A DNA stretch of 64,000 bases from assembly GCA_013289955.1 (NCBI GenBank), contig JABCYZ010000025.1:34531-98530 (forward strand), read 5' to 3'. The position numbers and the translations under genes were made by a program. This document shows positions 26,141-35,108 of the stretch, piece by piece. A model generated the notes under the pieces. The model was not told the origin of the DNA. It saw nothing but the letters and a program-made list of their open reading frames with translations, and did no database searches. Every line of letters starts with the position of its first letter. Position 1 is the first letter of the stretch. Origin of the DNA: Acidobacteriota bacterium. GTDB taxonomy: Bacteria; Acidobacteriota; Terriglobia; Acidiferrales; UBA7541.

Positions 26141-26820
26141 CGGAAGCGGCCGCCACCGGTTCTGCGCCGTCACGCGAATTGCGTTCACACTTCGACGTTT
26201 GCGAATCATGCCGCGCGGCGTTTAGCGAAGAGCTGCAACTTTTCGCCGCTATCGACACTGGTCTGCGCGCCGCCGCCAACGCCGAACTACCGCCTTCTTA
26301 TCTTCCGCGCGTCCGCGCCAGCCTCGAAAACGATTCGGCCTCACCGGGCCGTTGGATGCCTTTTCTGATCTTTGCCGCCAGCGCCGCGATTGTGTTGATT
26401 GTTTTTATCGCTGCTCGCCCGGGCCACAGGAGGAGCAATGAGCTTGCCCGGCAAGCTCTTCCGGCACCCAGCCGCCAAAAGCCCGAAACAAGCGCCCAGA
26501 GCGAAGCGCCCGGGGCGCCTCGGGTCGCTGCTTCCTCCCGTTCCTACCACGCCGAGGCCCGGAGGAATTCCGCTCCAGCGAATTTCGCGTCGCCCGCCCA
26601 GCCGGAGGTCCTCGTGCCGCCGGAGGAACGCGAAGCGTTCGCCCGGTTTATCGGCTCGCAGTCTGAACGAAACGAGGTTCTGGTCGCTGTCGTGGCACCG
26701 GCCCCGGACAACGCGGCTGCGCTACTGAGCGTTAAGCCGCTGGAGATTTTAGAGCTTGAAGTTAAGCCGCTCGAAGCAACTGCGGGCGAAGATCCGGATG
26801 GAGCGGAGGAAAAGCAGTAG
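26110..26820 (+). CDS. Membrane anti-sigma factor with zinc-finger motif
   Basis: The ORF is open from 25876, but the ATG at 26110, inside the sigma gene, gives a 236-residue protein with the standard layout. It has an N-terminal anti-sigma zinc finger (CQEYREAL ... HFDVCESCRAAF, an HX3CX2C motif near residues 30-37), one transmembrane helix near 80-100 (FLIFAASAAIVLIVFIAA), and a Pro/Ala-rich periplasmic part. It should hold the adjacent sigma factor at the inner membrane until a signal releases it. The periplasmic part shows no named sensor domain. Confidence 0.85.
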   Translation: MPCQEYREALTEAAATGSAPSRELRSHFDVCESCRAAFSEELQLFAAIDTGLRAAANAELPPSYLPRVRASLENDSASPGRWMPFLIFAASAAIVLIVFIAARPGHRRSNELARQALPAPSRQKPETSAQSEAPGAPRVAASSRSYHAEARRNSAPANFASPAQPEVLVPPEEREAFARFIGSQSERNEVLVAVVAPAPDNAAALLSVKPLEILELEVKPLEATAGEDPDGAEEKQ

Positions 26821-26860
26821 CGAACGGTCGATCAAAAATCACGTCTAAACGGAGGATGAA

Positions 26861-27454
26861 ATGAGAACCAGTTCAGTACAAGTGGCGTCGCTTCTGCTGC
26901 TCGGTATGCTTTCGCCGATCGTTCTGGCGCAAGACAAACCCAAGGCGGATGAGAAGGCAAGGGTCGAAGCACCATCAACACCGATAAAAGCGCAGATCGT
27001 TTTCGCGGAATTTGAGGGCGACAAGAAGACCAAGAGTTTGCCATACGCGATCTACATGAACGCTCCCGACTCGACGGAGCTTCGAGCCGGCTGGACTAGA
27101 TTCCGCATCGGGAGCCGACTGCCCGTTTATACGGGCAAGGGTGAAATGCAGTATATAGATGTGGGCACGAATGTCGATGCCCGGGCCGCCTACACGGGCG
27201 ACGGGCACATACTGCTTCAGTTGATTCTTGAACGTTCCTGGGTCGAGGGCGAGGTTTCTGTTCCAGTGACGAAAACCGACGGCTCTCCCTCGGACCCTTC
27301 TGGCGGCCACTTTCAGGAGCCGATCATTCGTGGTTTCAAATCGGAGCTGGACATGAAATTGCGCGAAGGACAGCCCGTCGAGAGCACGGTGGCGACGGAT
27401 CCTATAAGCGGCAAAGTGGTGAAAGTTGAAATCAGTTTTACCGTCGTGAAATAG
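26861..27454 (+). CDS. Exported protein of unknown function downstream of the sigma/anti-sigma pair
   Basis: A 197-residue protein with signal peptide MRTSSVQVASLLLLGMLSPIVLA and cleavage before QDKPKADEK. The mature part is beta-rich (QIVFAEFEGDKKTKSLPYAIYMN, GHILLQLILERSWVEGEVSV) with a charged N-terminal linker and a C-terminal VVKVEISFTVVK strand. I do not recognise the family. It starts 40 bases after the anti-sigma stop with a GGAGG ribosome site, so it is probably part of the same transcript and could be a target or signal-sensing partner. It is convergent with the epimerase gene, 4 bases apart. Confidence 0.7.
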   Translation: MRTSSVQVASLLLLGMLSPIVLAQDKPKADEKARVEAPSTPIKAQIVFAEFEGDKKTKSLPYAIYMNAPDSTELRAGWTRFRIGSRLPVYTGKGEMQYIDVGTNVDARAAYTGDGHILLQLILERSWVEGEVSVPVTKTDGSPSDPSGGHFQEPIIRGFKSELDMKLREGQPVESTVATDPISGKVVKVEISFTVVK

Positions 27455-27458
27455 TTTT

Positions 27459-28382
27459 CTACTCTTCCGAGTTCTGTTTCAGAACATTTTTCAGTGCCGC
27501 GGACAGGTCCGCATGCCGGAAGTCGTAGCCGAGCTTTTGCAGACGTTGCGGCAGGACGCGCTGGCTGGATAGGAGCAGCGCGTCGGCCATTTCGCCAAGG
27601 GCCAGGCGCAGCGCGAAGGCCGGAGCAGAGAAGAGTGCGGGGCGATGCATCGCGCTGGCCAGGGTTTTCGTGAACCCGGCGTTTTGCACGGGTTGCGGGG
27701 AGACCACGTTGATTGGGCCGCGGACGTTTCCGTTCTCGATCGCCAAGCGCAATATTTCAACAACATCTTCCATCGCAATCCAGGACATCCATTGCTGGCC
27801 GGAGCCAATCTTTCCGCCTGCGAAAAAACGGAAAGGAAGCATCATGGCGGGGAGTGCGCCTCCGTTTCGCGCGAGGACGATTCCGAAGCGGGCGAGGACC
27901 ACACGAATGCCAATCGCCTCAGCCTTGAGCGCTTCGGTTTCCCAGTCCTTCGTCGTCTTCGATAGAAAATCATTTCCCGGGGGGCTCTCTTCCGTCAGCA
28001 GTTCATCGCCGCGATTGCCGTAGAAGCCCGTCGCGGACGCGGAAACAAGCACCCTGGGACGGGCGTTCATTTTCTGAAGTGCAACGACCAGCGCGCGTGT
28101 GGTATCGATGCGGCTGGCTTGCAAGACGGCTTTGCGCCCGGCGCTCCAGCGCCCATCGGCGATCGATGCTCCGGCGAGATTCACGACGGCTTCCGCGCCA
28201 ACGGCGGCGCCCCCCAGTTCTCCTGTCGCTGGATTCCAGCCGACTTCGAACCCGTCGTGCGCGGCATCTTTCCTGACAGTGTCTGGCCTCACGAGTCTGC
28301 AGACTGTGTGGCCCGCCTCGACCAGCGCGGGCACCAGCGCGCTCCCCACCAGGCCACTCGATCCCGTTACGAGAATCTTCAT
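27459..28382 (-). CDS. TIGR01777 family SDR epimerase (YfcH/SulA-like)
   Basis: The start at 28382 gives MKILVTGSSGLVGSALVPAL, the Rossmann nucleotide-binding start; the longer ORF adds 14 residues without support. The 307-residue protein is an extended short-chain dehydrogenase/epimerase with VVNLAGASIADGRWS and the family-typical RPRVLVSASATGFYGNRGDE around residues 105-125. The C-terminal DUF1731-like segment (FSAPAFALRLALGEMADALLLSSQRVLPQRL) is present. Homologues are linked to cell division (YfcH, plant GC1), but the reaction is unknown. It is convergent with the exported protein and divergent from moaD. Confidence 0.87.
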   Translation of the reverse strand: MKILVTGSSGLVGSALVPALVEAGHTVCRLVRPDTVRKDAAHDGFEVGWNPATGELGGAAVGAEAVVNLAGASIADGRWSAGRKAVLQASRIDTTRALVVALQKMNARPRVLVSASATGFYGNRGDELLTEESPPGNDFLSKTTKDWETEALKAEAIGIRVVLARFGIVLARNGGALPAMMLPFRFFAGGKIGSGQQWMSWIAMEDVVEILRLAIENGNVRGPINVVSPQPVQNAGFTKTLASAMHRPALFSAPAFALRLALGEMADALLLSSQRVLPQRLQKLGYDFRHADLSAALKNVLKQNSEE

Positions 28383-28598
28383 CGCGATTTCGCTCGATCC
28401 GCTCCCACAAAAAGGAGAAACCAATCTATTCGAGAACGCTACTGAAGCAGCCGCGCCTGGTCAAGCGATAGAAAAGTTCAAAGCGATTTTTCCGTTCAAA
28501 AATGTCGAAGCCGTCCTAGGCCATCCCAACCCTCTGGTCTGTTGGCGCTAAGCGCGCAGGCTATAGCCCGGCACACTTCTGCAGGTTACAATTCCTTT

Positions 28599-28865
28599 GT
28601 GAGCCCCTCTCTACAGACCGCGCGCGTGAAAGTCCTGTTTTTCGGGCGAGTCAAGGAAATTGTCGGCCATGCGGAAGACTCGGTGGAGCTGCCAGACGGC
28701 GCGCCGATCGAAGCGCTTTTCTCTCACTATGGTGCGAATCATCCCGAGCTTAGGCGATTCCGCGCTTCGCTGGCCGCTTCGCGCAATCAGGAATTTGCCG
28801 CGTGGAGCACGCCGCTGCATTCCGGCGATGAGGTTGCGTTTTTGCCTCCGGTGAGCGGAGGCTAG
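28599..28865 (+). CDS. moaD: Molybdopterin synthase small subunit MoaD
   Basis: With the GTG at 28599 as start the protein is 88 residues; a GTG at 28626 (VKVLFFGRVKEIV) is also possible, and the ORF-track ATG at 28542 is unlikely. It has the ubiquitin-like beta-grasp fold pattern and the essential C-terminal Gly-Gly (FLPPVSGG), which is thiocarboxylated to carry sulfur into molybdopterin. moaE follows after 11 bases, so the two synthase subunits are made together. Other moa genes are not in the window. Confidence 0.9.
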   Translation: MSPSLQTARVKVLFFGRVKEIVGHAEDSVELPDGAPIEALFSHYGANHPELRRFRASLAASRNQEFAAWSTPLHSGDEVAFLPPVSGG

Positions 28866-28876
28866 CGCGATTCTCC

Positions 28877-29353
28877 ATGAACAAGTCTCTACAGCCCGAT
28901 CTGCTTCTGCTCGTGCGCGACCCCATCGATCACGCCGCTCTCATCCAACACGTCCGCGCGGCCGAAGATGGCGCCATCGTCACGTTCGATGGCTGCGTGC
29001 GCAATCATTCTCACGGGCGGCGCACGCTGTACCTGGATTACGAAGCTTATGAATCCATGGCACTTGGAAAAATCCGGGAAATCGCGGCACAAATTCACGA
29101 AAAATTCCCCATCCACCTCATGTCGATGGCACACCGGCTCGGCCGGCTGGAAATCGGGGAGACCAGCGTGTTCATTGCCGTGAGTTCCGCGCACCGGCCG
29201 GCGGCTTTTGAGGCTTGCCGCTTTGCGATTGACACTCTCAAGCGCACGGTTCCCATCTGGAAGAAGGAATATTTCGTGGACGGCGCCGTGTGGGCCGAAG
29301 GCGAGATGCCTCCAGCGCCTCTGGAGACATGTGCGGCAAAACCTGCATCTTAG
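28877..29353 (+). CDS. moaE: Molybdopterin synthase catalytic subunit MoaE
   Basis: A 158-residue protein with conserved family segments: GAIVTFDGCVRNHSHGR near residue 35, LDYEAYESMA near 55, HRLGRLEIGETSVFIAVSSAHR near 90, and the catalytic region LKRTVPIWKKEYF near 125 with the lysines that act in sulfur transfer. With MoaD it converts cyclic pyranopterin monophosphate to molybdopterin in the cytoplasm. Length and motif order are normal. The VWA gene follows after only 7 bases, so the three may share a transcript without sharing a function. Confidence 0.93.
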   Translation: MNKSLQPDLLLLVRDPIDHAALIQHVRAAEDGAIVTFDGCVRNHSHGRRTLYLDYEAYESMALGKIREIAAQIHEKFPIHLMSMAHRLGRLEIGETSVFIAVSSAHRPAAFEACRFAIDTLKRTVPIWKKEYFVDGAVWAEGEMPPAPLETCAAKPAS

Positions 29354-29360
29354 TGATTCA

Positions 29361-30449
29361 ATGATCTCTAGAACCGCTCGCCCCTTCGCCGCAGCCGCAG
29401 CTCTCTTTGCGGCAATTTTTGCGACGGGGATGACCTTCGCTCAGGACAAACCGGACCGGCCGCCGTGGGCGCAGCCCAGGCCCAAGCTGCCCGCCAATTC
29501 CGCTTCGGCCGACTCTACTGCTCCCGTGCCGCCAACGCTGCCAACGCCTCCGCCTCCTGGAAGCATTGTGCCAACGCCGGAGCAGCCGCTCAGGCCGGAA
29601 GACGCGGATGCGCAGCGCGGCAAGATCAAGGTCAGGGTGGAACTCGTTAATGTTCTGGCCAGTGTTTTGGACGAACACAACAAGCCCTCGCCCGACCTGC
29701 CTGTTGAGGCATTTCAGGTTTACGAAGAAGGCGTGGCCCAGAAGATTGAAGTCTTTGAATCCGAGACCAAGCAGCCTTTGGACCTTGCGCTGATGATCGA
29801 TTCCAGCATGAGCGCGAACATGGAAATTGCTTTTGAGAAAGAGGCAGCGGCGCATTTCATCCGCCAGGTGCTGCGCCCCGGCGACAGCCTTTCGGTTTTT
29901 GGCTTTGATGAAAATGTGACGCAATTAGCGGCTTTCTCGGACAATGTGGCGACGCTTCAGGCTGCCGTGCGAAAAATTCCGCCTGGCGCGGGCACCTCGA
30001 TCTACGATGCCGTGCTTCTGGGAGCGAAGGCGCTGGAGCACCGCGGCGAAGAACGCCGCCGGGTGATCATCCTGGTGACTGACGCGGGAGAAACCACGAG
30101 CCGCGCTGACTTCGACGCCGCGCGAAAAGAAGCGGTTCGCTCGGGCACGCTGCTCTACACCATCGTCATTCGGCCAATCAAAACGGAGAGCGGCCGCAAC
30201 ACGGCGGGCGAGCACGCGCTGACCACGATTACAGAAACTACCGGCGGCGACATGTTTTTTCCTGACACGCCGCAGGAACTGGACGTGATCTTCGATTTGA
30301 TCGACCGCGAATTGCGAACGCAATACCGGCTTGGCTACTACCCGACGCCGCGCGGGCCAGCCAACACGTACCGCAACATCGAGGTGAAGGTTTTAAACGG
30401 GGACTACCACGTGCGGGCTCGAAAGACCTATCTCACCGGTCCGCAGTAA
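29361..30449 (+). CDS. Exported VWA-domain protein of the acidobacterial type (TIGR03436-like)
   Basis: The ORF is open from 29208, but the signal peptide MISRTARPFAAAAALFAAIF fixes the start at 29361. The 362-residue protein has a proline-rich linker (about 30-75), a short beta region (VRVELVNVLASVLDEHNKPSPDL), and a von Willebrand A domain (about 135-310) whose MIDAS begins DLALMIDSSMSANM, with later TSIYDAV and VTDAGE. The C-terminal YRLGYYPTPRG...YRNIEVKV is characteristic of acidobacterial VWA proteins. It probably binds protein partners in the periplasm or at the surface. Confidence 0.87.
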   Translation: MISRTARPFAAAAALFAAIFATGMTFAQDKPDRPPWAQPRPKLPANSASADSTAPVPPTLPTPPPPGSIVPTPEQPLRPEDADAQRGKIKVRVELVNVLASVLDEHNKPSPDLPVEAFQVYEEGVAQKIEVFESETKQPLDLALMIDSSMSANMEIAFEKEAAAHFIRQVLRPGDSLSVFGFDENVTQLAAFSDNVATLQAAVRKIPPGAGTSIYDAVLLGAKALEHRGEERRRVIILVTDAGETTSRADFDAARKEAVRSGTLLYTIVIRPIKTESGRNTAGEHALTTITETTGGDMFFPDTPQELDVIFDLIDRELRTQYRLGYYPTPRGPANTYRNIEVKVLNGDYHVRARKTYLTGPQ

Positions 30450-30636
30450 GCGCTCGTGTGCGCCGGACTTCCGTGTAGGGAGTGGGCCGGGAGTGGCACC
30501 GCCCCAGGTGCCGGAGAATCGTGAAGTAAACTACTGAAAAGATTGGAGTTGCTGGCGCTTCTGGGCTTCGCTTGAAGATACGGGCGCCCGGGTCGCTCGC
30601 GACGGGAGCCTTCCGCGAGGAGAGCGATTCCCCGGG

Positions 30637-31257
30637 CTACTGCGGTTTCTTGATGTCCGCGCCAGCCTCCACGATGCTGCCCTTCAGCAGCTCCGTTTTT
30701 ACTTCCGATTTTTGGCCGGCGACCACTTCGATGACCGTCTCAAAGGTGCGATAGCCGGGCAGTTCGATTTTGATGGTGTGCTTTCCGGGGCCGACCAGCA
30801 GGGAATGGAATTTTCCGCCGAGCTCGCTGGCGTGGCCGACGTAATTGCCATCGAGAAAGACGGCCGCACGCTTTGGTTGGACGGTGACCTTGAGTTCAGA
30901 AGTTATATCCGGAGTCTTTGCGCCAGGCAGCAACTGCATGCTCACCTGGATTTCCTGCGCCTGGCCGGGCTCGACGACGAGCTCGCGCGTGAAATCGGTG
31001 TAGCCCGCCTGGCGGACCACGACCTGATGCTTGCCTGGGAGCAACAAGACTTTCTTATCGCCCTTAAGCTCCTTAACGTAGCCGACATAGTTGCCATCGA
31101 TCCAGACGCCAGAATCCCGATCCAGCTGGGTATCGCCTTCAAAGCGGACTTCACCCATGACTTTGCTGCTCTGTGCGGAAACGATGGCTATCCCGAGCGG
31201 GAACAAAAACAGCGCAAACAAACTCGCCGCGGTCTTCGAATGCCACTTCGTAAGCAT
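30637..31257 (-). CDS. Exported protein with two PEGA domains
   Basis: The start at 31257 is chosen because GAGGGAG sits just upstream and MLTKWHSKTAASLFALFLFPLG begins the signal peptide; the ATG at 31272 would put that site inside the gene. The 206-residue protein has two PEGA-type repeats: VWIDGNYVGYVKELKGDKKVLLLPGKH (about 50-100) and VFLDGNYVGHASELGGKFHSLLVGPGKH (about 125-180). PEGA domains are beta sandwiches of surface and periplasmic proteins. The two copies are clear internal duplicates. Function unknown. Convergent with the VWA gene across 187 bases that hold only a short hairpin (GGCACC/GGTGCC near 30495-30512). Confidence 0.82.
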   Translation of the reverse strand: MLTKWHSKTAASLFALFLFPLGIAIVSAQSSKVMGEVRFEGDTQLDRDSGVWIDGNYVGYVKELKGDKKVLLLPGKHQVVVRQAGYTDFTRELVVEPGQAQEIQVSMQLLPGAKTPDITSELKVTVQPKRAAVFLDGNYVGHASELGGKFHSLLVGPGKHTIKIELPGYRTFETVIEVVAGQKSEVKTELLKGSIVEAGADIKKPQ

Positions 31258-31438
31258 GATGCTCCCTCGCAATCAGGCCGGGAAATTATCTTAACTCGGA
31301 TGCGGCAGAGATGCCTTCAAAAACGTAGGCTCGTCGGGTAATAAGCGGGGACGGCGCAGACGCAACTTTTTCTTAGGCTGGTGGTAGAGTGGAGGGCGCG
31401 TTAGCGCTTCGCGCCGTACGCTTTGGCGCATTTTCTCC

Positions 31439-32245
31439 ATGAGCAAAGACTACCTGGAAGCCGCGATTGAAATCGCCCGGGACGCGGGCAAAATTCTGCG
31501 CGAAGAGTTCGACCGGCCGGCCCAGATCAGCTACAAGGGCGACGTCGATCTCGTGACGCAAGCGGATAAACGCTCCGAGCAGACGATTGTAGGACGGCTG
31601 ACGAAATATTTTCCAGACCACTCGATCGCCGCGGAGGAGGGAAGCGGGCACGAGAGCGGCTCGGAATTCCGCTGGCACGTGGACCCGCTGGATGGCACGA
31701 CCAATTTTGCCCACGGGTATCCTTGTTTTTCTGTTTCGATTGCCCTTGCTCAGCGCGGCGCTCTGCTTGCAGGCGTCGTCTACAATCCGTTCTATGATGA
31801 GCTGTTTGCCGCAGCGCGCGGGGCGGGCGCCACGCTGAACGGCAAGAGAATTTTCGTTTCGAAAGTGGATGTGCTGGCCACGAGTCTTATGTGCACCGGT
31901 TTCCCGGTGCACAAGCGGCTCGCAAATCCGAACATTCATTACTACTGGGATTTCACATTGCGTTCGCACGGCGTGCGCCGCGATGGCTCGGCGGCGCTGG
32001 ATTTGGCGAGCGTCGCCGCGGGTCGCTTTGATGGATTCTGGGAGTTTGGGCTGAAGGCGTGGGATACCGCCGCAGGCGTTTTGCTGATTGAGGAAGCGGG
32101 CGGCAAGGTCAGCGACTTCCTGGGGCGGCCCTACGAACTCGGCGGCCCCGTCATCCTCGCCACGAATGGTTTGATTCACGAAGAGGCGCGCGGGGTGGCC
32201 TTCGAGATTTCCCAGCGCGATCCATCCGCTCCTCTGCGCCGGTAA
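31439..32245 (+). CDS. Inositol monophosphatase family protein (SuhB-like)
   Basis: A 268-residue enzyme with the family metal-binding signatures: AAEEGSG near residue 68, WHVDPLDGTTNFAHGYP near 80-96, and WDTAAGVLLIEEAGG near 205-220. These give the Mg-coordinating Glu/Asp residues of inositol-1-phosphatase, fructose-bisphosphatase IV-type and related phosphatases. It is cytoplasmic. The sequence cannot tell inositol phosphate from histidinol phosphate or nucleotide substrates. The spacer before it contains a stem-loop (GGCGCG/CGCGCC, 31395-31415) and no good ribosome site. Confidence 0.87.
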   Translation: MSKDYLEAAIEIARDAGKILREEFDRPAQISYKGDVDLVTQADKRSEQTIVGRLTKYFPDHSIAAEEGSGHESGSEFRWHVDPLDGTTNFAHGYPCFSVSIALAQRGALLAGVVYNPFYDELFAAARGAGATLNGKRIFVSKVDVLATSLMCTGFPVHKRLANPNIHYYWDFTLRSHGVRRDGSAALDLASVAAGRFDGFWEFGLKAWDTAAGVLLIEEAGGKVSDFLGRPYELGGPVILATNGLIHEEARGVAFEISQRDPSAPLRR

Positions 32246-32420
32246 TTTCGTTCCTTCCCGGCAATTTCCTTTTACGAAAAGCTAGCAGGCTTCTTACGAA
32301 TTTCTAATGCCCTTGACGCTAACCTTTTTTGGCAACGATACAGCGCCGTGTGCTTCTTGCAGTCGCCTGACTTACGTCACCGACACTTCCGTTGCCAGGC
32401 AGCGATTATTGGAGAGGGAT

Positions 32421-34235
32421 ATGCGCGCGTTCCTACAGAGGAAAATACCTGTCTTCGCGATAATGACAGCAATGGTTTATGTCAGTGCAGCTCCAGGGCT
32501 CGTGCTTGCCGACGATGATAAGGACAAAAACAACCCGCCGGCAAAAGCCGCCGCTGCCAGGCCGGATTCTGCTCCTGCCGGATTGACGGAGCGCGAGAAG
32601 ATGCTACTGGATCGCGTGGAACAGCTGGAAAAGCGCGTTGCGGAACTCGAGGCGAAAGAGCCTGCGGGCGTTCCACCGTCTCTTCCCGCGGGACCAACGC
32701 AAGCTAGTCCAGGGTCGGCCGGCGTGCCAGGCACGAATACGGCCTCGTTGAGCGCAGCTTCGCCGGTGTCCACCAACGTTCTGAAGAACGGGGGCGCAAT
32801 TGCGCCAGGAACAGGACTCGCTACTCCAGCCGGTCAGGATCAGACCACGCCCACAAATACGGCGGCGGTTGCGACGACCGGAAAGCCGGGATACGTCGAG
32901 CCTTTTTCAGATGCGGACTGGACCTGGCTGAACGGCAGCCCCCGTACCAAAGAGATATTTTGGGACTCGAAATTCTTTACGCCAGAAATCAGGGTCGACA
33001 CGAATTATGTCGCCGATTTCAACCATCCCACCGATCACACCATCGGGGGGTCGAGCGAGCTGTTTCGGTCAAACGAAGTTCAGTTGGAGCAACTCGGCGT
33101 CGGCGGCGACTTTCACTTTGACAACGTGCGTGCCAGGCTGATGACGCAGTTTGGCATGTATTCCGTGACGACGCCCCGAAACGATCCGAGCCCGGGGCAC
33201 GGCCAGTGGGACCTCGACAATGCTTACCGGTATCTGTCGGAAGCTTACGGCGGGTACCACTTCAATGTGTTGCACGGGATCAACGTCGACGCTGGGATCT
33301 TCATGTCCTACATCGGCCTGTTCAGTTACTACAACTTTGACAATTGGGCCTACCAGCCTTCCTATGTTTCCTCCAATACGCCATGGTTTTTTAATGGCGT
33401 GCGCGTGCAGATTTTTCCAACCGCACATTTGAAGATTGAGCCATGGTTCATCAATGGTTGGCAGTCCTACGCTTCTGCCAACCACACGCCGGGCGTAGGA
33501 GGACAGATTAAATGGACTCCGGCAAACTGGATCAACATCATTTCGAACAACTATGGGGTCGGGCAGGATGACCTCTTTGTCCCCGGCCGCAGGCGCATCC
33601 ACACGGACAACAGCATCGAGGTCAAATACTTCGACAAACCCGAGAAGACGCTCGATAAGATGGCGTTTACGCTGACTGGCGACCTGGGTTGCGAATATGG
33701 CGCTGGCGTGAGTTGCTACACCGATAAAAAAGGGGGGCCCAAGCAGAGCTTTGTCGGTTACATGCTGTACAACCGTTTTTGGTTCCACAACGACCTGTTC
33801 GGACTAACGGTTGGCGGCGGGCAGATCAACAATCCGGGACGCTATCTGGTCCTGCTGCCTCCCATCAATGGAGAGACGGCCATTACAGCAGCCACGAATT
33901 CTCCCTATTTTACCGAGAATCCTGGGAATCCCTTCAAGGCTTGGGACTCGTCCGTTACCTTCGACTATATGCCGAAACAATATATTACCTTCCGCTGGGA
34001 GTATGATTATCGGCATGCCAGCGTGCCTTACTGGACCGGTGCGGGCGGCATCACGCCCCCTGGCGGAAACAATGGTTCTCCGCAATTCTACACATGCAGC
34101 AATGGCAGTTCTTCGGGCCAAGCCCTTCTGGGGCCCGCGGAAACGGCCTGTGGCGGCGGAATCAACAGTGTCTGGTTCCCGGATTTGCGCAAGAATGAAT
34201 CGTTTATCGATCTGTCCATCCTCATAAAGTTCTAG
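32421..34235 (+). CDS. Outer-membrane beta-barrel porin with N-terminal coiled coil
   Basis: The start at 32421 follows GGAGAGGG and begins the signal peptide (MRAFLQRKIPVFAIMTAMVY, cleavage near LADDD); the longer ORF to 32307 is rejected. The 604-residue protein has a heptad-rich segment (LTEREKMLLDRVEQLEKRVAELEAK, about 55-80), a low-complexity Pro/Ala/Thr linker, then a long barrel-like domain (about 170-604) rich in aromatic and Asn residues and ending in IDLSILIKF, the C-terminal aromatic signal for BAM insertion. It resembles the putative beta-barrel porin-2 (OmpL-like) families. Substrate unknown. Confidence 0.8.
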   Translation: MRAFLQRKIPVFAIMTAMVYVSAAPGLVLADDDKDKNNPPAKAAAARPDSAPAGLTEREKMLLDRVEQLEKRVAELEAKEPAGVPPSLPAGPTQASPGSAGVPGTNTASLSAASPVSTNVLKNGGAIAPGTGLATPAGQDQTTPTNTAAVATTGKPGYVEPFSDADWTWLNGSPRTKEIFWDSKFFTPEIRVDTNYVADFNHPTDHTIGGSSELFRSNEVQLEQLGVGGDFHFDNVRARLMTQFGMYSVTTPRNDPSPGHGQWDLDNAYRYLSEAYGGYHFNVLHGINVDAGIFMSYIGLFSYYNFDNWAYQPSYVSSNTPWFFNGVRVQIFPTAHLKIEPWFINGWQSYASANHTPGVGGQIKWTPANWINIISNNYGVGQDDLFVPGRRRIHTDNSIEVKYFDKPEKTLDKMAFTLTGDLGCEYGAGVSCYTDKKGGPKQSFVGYMLYNRFWFHNDLFGLTVGGGQINNPGRYLVLLPPINGETAITAATNSPYFTENPGNPFKAWDSSVTFDYMPKQYITFRWEYDYRHASVPYWTGAGGITPPGGNNGSPQFYTCSNGSSSGQALLGPAETACGGGINSVWFPDLRKNESFIDLSILIKF

Positions 34236-34269
34236 CCGCCGAGCAGGATGAGGAGGTGGAGTTGCCGCA

Positions 34270-34305
34270 GGGGGCGCCGTCGAGGCACCTAAATGGTGCG
34301 CCCCT
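34270..34305. repeat. Nested GC-rich inverted repeats after the porin (REP-like or terminator)
   Basis: GGGGCGC (34271-34277) pairs with GCGCCCC (34298-34304), and an inner GCACC-TAAAT-GGTGC stem (34285-34299) competes for the same 3' arm. It lies 35 bases after the porin stop. The style resembles the hairpin pair near 2841-2908, but the sequences differ. It may terminate the porin transcript. Confidence 0.4.
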
Positions 34306-34435
34306 AGAAAGCCGTGGGAGTGAGTTTTTCGGTAGACAGACCTTGGCGGAGCTTTAGAAGCGAATCGCTGTTCCGACTTCCCATCTGCTGAAGGCCGTTC
34401 GAGCTTTTTCTGCTCCCTCCAGGATGAACGTGAGG

Positions 34436-34753
34436 TTACTTGCCGGCAAAACGGCTTGCCGTCAAATTCGATTGCGTTAGTTCCTTGACGTTGAGCTCAC
34501 CTTTTTTGCTTTTGTCCAATCTCTCGAATTCCGCTTCCATATACTTCATGAACTCCTGCTTGGAGACGAAGCCGTTCTTGTTGCTGTCCATCAGTGGCAG
34601 CAATTGCTTGACCCCGTCCTCACCCATCGCCAGTTTGTTTTGCGGCTTCGGAACGGACGCTTTTTGCGCGGCCGCAGTTCCAAACATGGTCCCAGTCACT
34701 ATCAAGACTGCCATGACGACTACTATCCAAAGCTTGCCTTTTCCCATCAGCAT
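34436..34753 (-). CDS. Small exported EF-hand protein
   Basis: A 105-residue protein with a signal peptide (MLMGKGKLWIVVVMAVLIVTGTMFGTAAAQ). The canonical calcium-binding loop is DSNKNGFVSKQEF (about residues 55-67). A second, degenerate loop is DKSKKGELNVKEL (about 79-91), in which the terminal Glu is kept but a Lys at position 3 weakens binding. Such single-domain periplasmic EF-hand proteins are common in Acidobacteriota and have no defined role. A GGAG site lies upstream. It is convergent with the porin. Confidence 0.8.
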   Translation of the reverse strand: MLMGKGKLWIVVVMAVLIVTGTMFGTAAAQKASVPKPQNKLAMGEDGVKQLLPLMDSNKNGFVSKQEFMKYMEAEFERLDKSKKGELNVKELTQSNLTASRFAGK

Positions 34754-35108
34754 GAGTGACTCCTTAGAACTATTCCCTGATACGCGGATGGCAGACGCTG
34801 CCGTTCCGGATCAGGCGTCCATTGGCCGGGATGGGCAGTTTTGAGTTCCCGGATTCGGCCAATGTACACCCACGGACTTTGAGTCCCTTACGCAAAATAT
34901 GCATGCACGCAATCCAAATTACCGGGCCGTCCGGGGAAGGAGGGCTCTCGGCGCCATTTCCGCTTGCGCCGAGATCACCCCCGTTGCCTACGCCGTCACG
35001 AATACATCACAGCTTCGAGGATCTTCACTTCCCGTGATGCCGCATCGGTATACCTTATAAAGATGGCCGCGGCGTGGGTCCTCGGTCCTGCTGAGGAGGA
35101 TTATCCGC
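34754..35108. other. Intergenic region with one stem-loop
   Basis: These 355 bases lie between the divergent EF-hand and NTF2-like genes. The short ORFs in the track here have no coding character. The only structure I see is CTCGGCGC (34947-34954) with GCGCCGAG (34966-34973), a perfect 8-bp stem. Promoters for both flanking genes are expected here, but I could not read a convincing -35/-10 pair. Confidence 0.4.
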
